Below, piece by piece: positions 16,701 through 18,797 of a stretch of 18,797 nucleotides of DNA; positions within the stretch are counted from its first letter, which is position 1, and each line of letters begins with the position of its first letter. The notes beneath the pieces were generated by a model that worked only from the letters and a program-made list of their open reading frames with translations, did no database searches and had not been told where the DNA came from. The stretch is from contig CBDUXP010000072.1 of the NCBI GenBank assembly GCA_965371225.1, positions 1-18,797 on the forward strand. Reading direction: 5' to 3'. Both the position numbers and the translations under genes were made by a program. The DNA comes from CBDUXP01 sp965371225 [NCBI: uncultured bacterium]. Its GTDB lineage: Bacteria > Abyssobacteria > SURF-5 > CBDUXP01.

Positions 16701-17552
16701 CTGGCCCAGGCCAAAACCGACCTCGCCCGGGCGGAACGCGTGCGGGCGCAACTGGAAGCCGACTTGGCGGAGGCCACACGCAACCAAGCGCTCGCCGCAG
16801 GACCACCCCTGCCGGCACCCGCACCGAAAAGGGCGGCGCCCACGGTCAAGCCGGCTATGGTGCCAATGGTCAGACCGGCGAGTCCCCCCGCGGACACCGC
16901 GGCCCCACAGAAGACGGCCGCGACGCGGGAGACCTCGGAGCCCGAGCGGCGGCGCACCGTGGTCTGGTATCCCGAGCGCGGGGACGCCCAGCCGCAACCG
17001 CCCGACGAGTTTCTCGAAGCCGCGCTGCATAGCGCGAGCGGACAGGTCATCGTGGCCGATACCGGAACGGAAGCGGGCGCCGCCATCGATTCCACCCGGT
17101 TCCTTGAGACGATGCTGGCGCGGGGCATCGTCAACGCCGCGGTGGCCCCCATCTGGGATCCGCTCGCGGTCACCGCGTGCGAACAAGCGGGGGTGGGCGC
17201 CCGGGTGCCGCTGCGCATTGGCGCCCGGCGCGGGCCGGACGCGGGCGAGCGGATCGAGGTGACCGCCACCGTCTTAGGGCTCACGCGATCGCTGACGGAT
17301 GCAGCCGGGGGCGTAGAGTATTCCTTCGGCGCCTGCGCGGGCATCAAGGTGCACTTGGACGGCGGGTTTTCCATCGAACCGGCAAGTGGCATCGACGTCG
17401 TGCTCTGTCAGCGGCGGCAGAAGCATTTCACCCGGCGCCTCTTCACCCAGGTCGGCATCGATCCGGAACCCAAGCGCCTCTTGATCCTGAAATCCACCCG
17501 GCACCTGCAGGCGGACTTCCGCGAGGATGCCGTGGAATCGGAACAGGTCTAG
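13707..17552 (+). CDS. Giant Ala-rich coiled-coil protein fused to an MlrC C-terminal domain
   Basis: This is a 1281-residue protein if started at the ATG at 13707. A GTG at 13686 is possible, and no start here has a clear ribosome-binding site. Residues about 20-1030 are almost pure Ala/Glu/Arg/Gln coiled coil built from ARAEAEAAR-like units, broken near residues 75-95 by a short non-coiled piece (VRDAGWAGLGGMEGDWERVL). A Pro-rich linker spans about 1032-1080. The C-terminal 190 residues match the MlrC C-terminal domain pattern: VIVADTGT, DSTRFLETMLARGI, APIWDPLAVTACEQAGVGA, IDVVLCQRR, FTQVGIDPEPKRLLILKSTR. In normal MlrC/M81 proteins this domain follows a metallopeptidase half, which is absent here. 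There is no signal peptide or membrane helix, so a cytoplasmic filament or scaffold is inferred. Confidence 0.85.
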   Translation: MPIIPQPDPRDANPDAAPGVDSDLARAVERAKAARRQTHAEAARAAAHANAARVAAEKARRAAEAKADDLRSVIAAVRDAGWAGLGGMEGDWERVLTDAAQMHALLTADAARKEAGAATARAAAERARLTAEGKTRLYFTAEIARAEAIVDATQSARHRATDANGDSTHPHQAIDAAAAAEIDEARAAEMQARADALTARMEVEEARAAAELLLAQARTERVAAQTEAEQALSQAADQSTRAEMAERVLARAELRLTNVQGMADAAFAELEQLREEADTAATRADAADAALAEAEARTRVAETEAVTAREIAESARAEMSNDIAAAVAKRHVAHTEPDHVHLRIATEATRADAAEAARAAAAAEVAALRTEVDRLTTDAVTLENAPGEAASGEAAKRAADAASEIATYRMEAAEARAAAEAAQALTQREAAAAAEARAALADANAAREETETRATEARLEATHTQAALDQARAEATAIAEQGQASSAAVAGAEARAENARADANAARRETDVHIAQARAETEEANAVAERFRLRAAEATERADGLNSELADAEARATQAREVAEDAQTEVEDSQTWAEGQLQRAKAAEVACADAQKEVVRAQADAADARARAEAAEAELQAARARAEVAQRASTSAEQAAKSRVAQLQAELDAAGVEARANTAGAASEAAARAKADQLAADARVEAARARAQRDEAITRTAAAVAHAEEAELDRARAQADLAEGQAREAAAREEAATQVASAQTTAAEAQEQAEAARAHANAAVIRAEAADRARSEAESQVADAQAVAAAARSHVAASRVAEAALAEAQRARMEAEHVRDDALAAQTAAQEACAEAERQVSQAWAVADQVRKEADAARTEVATVRAKAQRRIDETRHKAAAIHAKAVAATRQADTAQARADAARAAAESARAELKTEGAAMRAEAADLQAQAQREMQAATAQQEAAHHAAEEAHGLSTRARAEAAEARTRALEAESAAAEAHAAQTEAEAAAESARAQLAQAKTDLARAERVRAQLEADLAEATRNQALAAGPPLPAPAPKRAAPTVKPAMVPMVRPASPPADTAAPQKTAATRETSEPERRRTVVWYPERGDAQPQPPDEFLEAALHSASGQVIVADTGTEAGAAIDSTRFLETMLARGIVNAAVAPIWDPLAVTACEQAGVGARVPLRIGARRGPDAGERIEVTATVLGLTRSLTDAAGGVEYSFGACAGIKVHLDGGFSIEPASGIDVVLCQRRQKHFTRRLFTQVGIDPEPKRLLILKSTRHLQADFREDAVESEQV

Positions 17553-17570
17553 CCCCGCCGGACACCTTGC

Positions 17571-17600
17571 CTGCGGGCGGCGCCGTCACGCCGCCTGCGG
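17571..17600 (+). terminator. Hairpin after the coiled-coil/MlrC_C gene
   Basis: CTGCGGGCGGCG (17571-17582) and CGCCGCCTGCGG (17589-17600) form a 12-bp stem, counting two G.T wobbles, around a 6-base loop (CCGTCA). It starts 18 bases after the TAG. It lacks a following T-run, so it is a probable but non-canonical terminator or 3'-end stabiliser. Confidence 0.5.
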
Positions 17601-17627
17601 ATCGCTACCGGGGCCGTCCGCGCAGCC

Positions 17628-17656
17628 GTGACAGCGTTCCCCATTGCGCATACAAT
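17628..17656 (+). promoter_or_regulatory. Sigma70-like promoter of the LLM oxidoreductase gene
   Basis: GTGACA (17628-17633) and TACAAT (17651-17656) are separated by exactly 17 bp, each one mismatch from consensus. The start codon at 17689 follows about 26 bases after the expected transcription start, with a strong GAGAGGGGGG ribosome-binding site at 17676-17685. Confidence 0.7.
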
Positions 17657-17688
17657 CTCTGCGCCCACGGCAATTGAGAGGGGGGCGT

Positions 17689-18534
17689 ATGCACATCGGA
17701 ATCTTTCCCGCCACGACGGACTTCGCCGTGCGGCCGGACGAGCTGGCCCGCGCGTGCGAGGAACGGGGCTTCGAATCCTTCTGGGTGGGCGAGCACACGC
17801 ACATCCCCGCCAGCCGGAAGACGCCCGCTCCCGGGGGCGGCGAACTGCAACGGGAGTATTTCCACCTGCACGATCAGTTCGTCGCCATGACCGCGGCCGC
17901 CGCCGTGACGGACACCATCAAGATCGGCAGTGGGGTCAGTCTCGTGATCGAGCACGACCCGATCGTCCTGGCCAAGCAAGTCGCGTCCCTGGACATCATT
18001 TCAGAGGGGCGCGTGTTGTTTGGTATCGGCGGTGGCTGGAACGCGGAAGAGATGGAGAACCACGGCACCCCCTTCGACCGGCGCTGGAAAGTCCTCCGCG
18101 AGCGCATCGAAGCCATGAAGTGCATCTGGACGGAAGAGGAACCGGCGTACCACGGCGAGTTCGTGAATTTCGATCCCATCTGGTGCTGGCCGAAACCGCT
18201 GCAAGACCCGCACCCGCCGATCATCATGGGCTCGAACACCCCCCGCGGCCGGCAGCGGGTGGTGAACTACTGCGACGGGTGGATGCCCCAGGCGCTGCCG
18301 ATGGAGCGGATGCAGGCCGCCATCGACGACTTGCACCAGCGTGCCGAAGCCGCCGACCGCGACCCCGCCTCCATTGAGTTGTCCGTCTTCTGGCCGCGCG
18401 CGGACGAGGCGACGCTCCGCGGCTACGAAGAGTTGGGCGCCGCACGCGCGATCCTCGGCCTCCCCGCCGGCGACCGGGATAGCACCCTCGCGCGCCTGGA
18501 CCGATACGCGGCGTTGGTCCCCGTGCTGGCCTGA
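17689..18534 (+). CDS. LLM class F420-dependent oxidoreductase
   Basis: This 281-residue luciferase-like monooxygenase-fold TIM barrel has the features of the F420-dependent Rv2161c-like group. It starts MHIGIFPATTDFAVRPDELA and continues ERGFESFWVGEHTHIP, IKIGSGVSLVIEHDPIVLAK, then ISEGRVLFGIGGGWNAEEM and IEAMKCIWTE, all classic family blocks. Such enzymes usually transfer hydride between coenzyme F420 and a small organic substrate in the cytoplasm; FMN-using relatives exist and the substrate cannot be predicted. The ATG at 17689 is chosen over one at 17644 because it follows a strong ribosome-binding site and the earlier codon would lie upstream of the transcription start. It has its own promoter and looks like an independent gene. 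Confidence 0.93.
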   Translation: MHIGIFPATTDFAVRPDELARACEERGFESFWVGEHTHIPASRKTPAPGGGELQREYFHLHDQFVAMTAAAAVTDTIKIGSGVSLVIEHDPIVLAKQVASLDIISEGRVLFGIGGGWNAEEMENHGTPFDRRWKVLRERIEAMKCIWTEEEPAYHGEFVNFDPIWCWPKPLQDPHPPIIMGSNTPRGRQRVVNYCDGWMPQALPMERMQAAIDDLHQRAEAADRDPASIELSVFWPRADEATLRGYEELGAARAILGLPAGDRDSTLARLDRYAALVPVLA

Positions 18535-18627
18535 CCGGTCAACCGTTCCCGCGGCGTAGTGGTGGAGACGTTCGTGCCTTCAACAGCGGGCCGACGTCAA
18601 ACTCCCCGGTGCTACAGCTTGCGACGT

Positions 18628-18655
18628 TGGTAGCGGCGCAGGGACTCGAACCCCG
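18628..18655 (-). other. Isolated tRNA 3' end (T-arm, acceptor strand, CCA): likely attachment-site remnant
   Basis: On the minus strand the sequence gives CGGGG-TTCGAGT-CCCTG, a T-arm with 5-bp stem and 7-base loop. It is followed by acceptor strand CGCCGCT, discriminator A and an encoded CCA. Upstream (higher coordinates) there is no D-arm and no convincing anticodon arm at the right distance, so it is not a complete tRNA. A complementary AGCGGCG does occur on the same strand at 18738-18732, but 76 bases separate it from the T-arm, too far for a normal tRNA. The pattern fits the leftover 3' end produced when an element integrates into a tRNA gene. A tmRNA 3' end was considered and is less likely. 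Confidence 0.5.
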
Positions 18656-18698
18656 GAGTGTGCGATGTGGCTTTTACAAAAGTCGGCGTACCGGGGGG

Positions 18699-18722
18699 GT
18701 ATGCCTTAGGCCTCAGGCATAC
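18699..18722. repeat. Perfect 8-bp inverted repeat (hairpin)
   Basis: GTATGCCT (18699-18706) and AGGCATAC (18715-18722) form a perfect stem around an 8-base loop. It sits between the tRNA 3' end and the 10-bp repeats, and could be a terminator-like or recombinase-binding structure at the element edge. Confidence 0.5.
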
Positions 18723-18740
18723 ATGGGGTTGCGCCGCTCG

Positions 18741-18780
18741 GTTCCGGCTGGTTTCGGGTGATTTCGTCTGTTTTCGTGTG
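18741..18780 (+). repeat. Four tandem 10-bp direct repeats
   Basis: GTTCCGGCTG, GTTTCGGGTG, ATTTCGTCTG and TTTTCGTGTG follow one another without gaps, consensus NTTYCGNNTG. The 10-bp period puts every copy on the same face of the helix. The stretch is clearly less G+C-rich than the genes to its left. Short direct repeats beside a tRNA-derived core are typical of arm-type integrase sites. Confidence 0.55.
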
Positions 18781-18797
18781 GCTTTGGCACAAGTTTG

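Noticed and set aside
18628-18738. Complete tRNA or tmRNA
   Set aside because: The spacing between acceptor halves is about 76 bases plus the T-arm, there is no D-arm or usable anticodon arm, and tmRNA-specific conserved bases before the T-arm are missing.

Overview
This is a G+C-rich window (roughly two thirds G+C by eye) from a bacterium with two membranes. Four adjacent minus-strand genes encode an outer-membrane factor, a periplasmic adaptor, an ABC ATPase and a MacB-type permease, and several other products carry signal peptides. An F420-type luciferase-like oxidoreductase, a domain from the MlrC family and an exported TPR-CHAT protein would suit an uncultured soil- or sponge-type lineage (Rokubacteria, Entotheonella/Tectomicrobia, Myxococcota and the like), but nothing here fixes the taxonomy.

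Left end (1-4869, plus strand). A Pro/Ala-rich DUF4384 protein lies just upstream of a secreted protein with about 13 tetratricopeptide repeats and a C-terminal CHAT (caspase-like) protease domain. Bases 1-111 also encode, on the minus strand, the N-terminal membrane segment of an NhaA Na+/H+ antiporter. That fragment overlaps the 5' end of the DUF4384 frame, which has no signal peptide or good start, so a rearrangement, truncation or assembly junction is likely near position 110. The peptide R-G-(I/V)-G-G-A-R occurs once in the DUF4384 protein and twice in the CHAT protein, once between the catalytic His and Cys. It is a candidate processing or recognition site linking the two proteins.

Middle (4885-9822, minus strand). 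A compact tripartite export operon is ordered outer-membrane factor, adaptor, ATPase, permease. Its junctions are a 2-nt gap followed by two ATGA overlaps.

Accessory block (9956-13334, minus strand). Two tandem secreted paralogues share a well conserved N-terminal domain, a Gly/Ala-rich hinge and a strongly diverged C-terminal beta domain. They are followed by a small exported NTF2/SnoaL-like protein. I recognise no published system in these three genes.

Right part (13335-18797). A 372-bp divergent spacer with a G-quadruplex-like block leads into a 1281-residue protein. It has about 1000 residues of Ala/Glu/Arg coiled coil, a Pro-rich linker and a domain that reads as the MlrC C-terminal domain without the MlrC metallopeptidase half. 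A strong sigma70-like promoter then drives an F420-type LLM oxidoreductase. The final 170 bases hold an isolated tRNA 3' end, two hairpins and four tandem 10-bp repeats, which looks like the attachment site of an integrated element lying beyond the right edge.

The most novel points are the coiled-coil/MlrC_C fusion, the shared RG(I/V)GGAR peptide in the CHAT/DUF4384 pair, and the tandem paralogues with fast-diverging C-termini.
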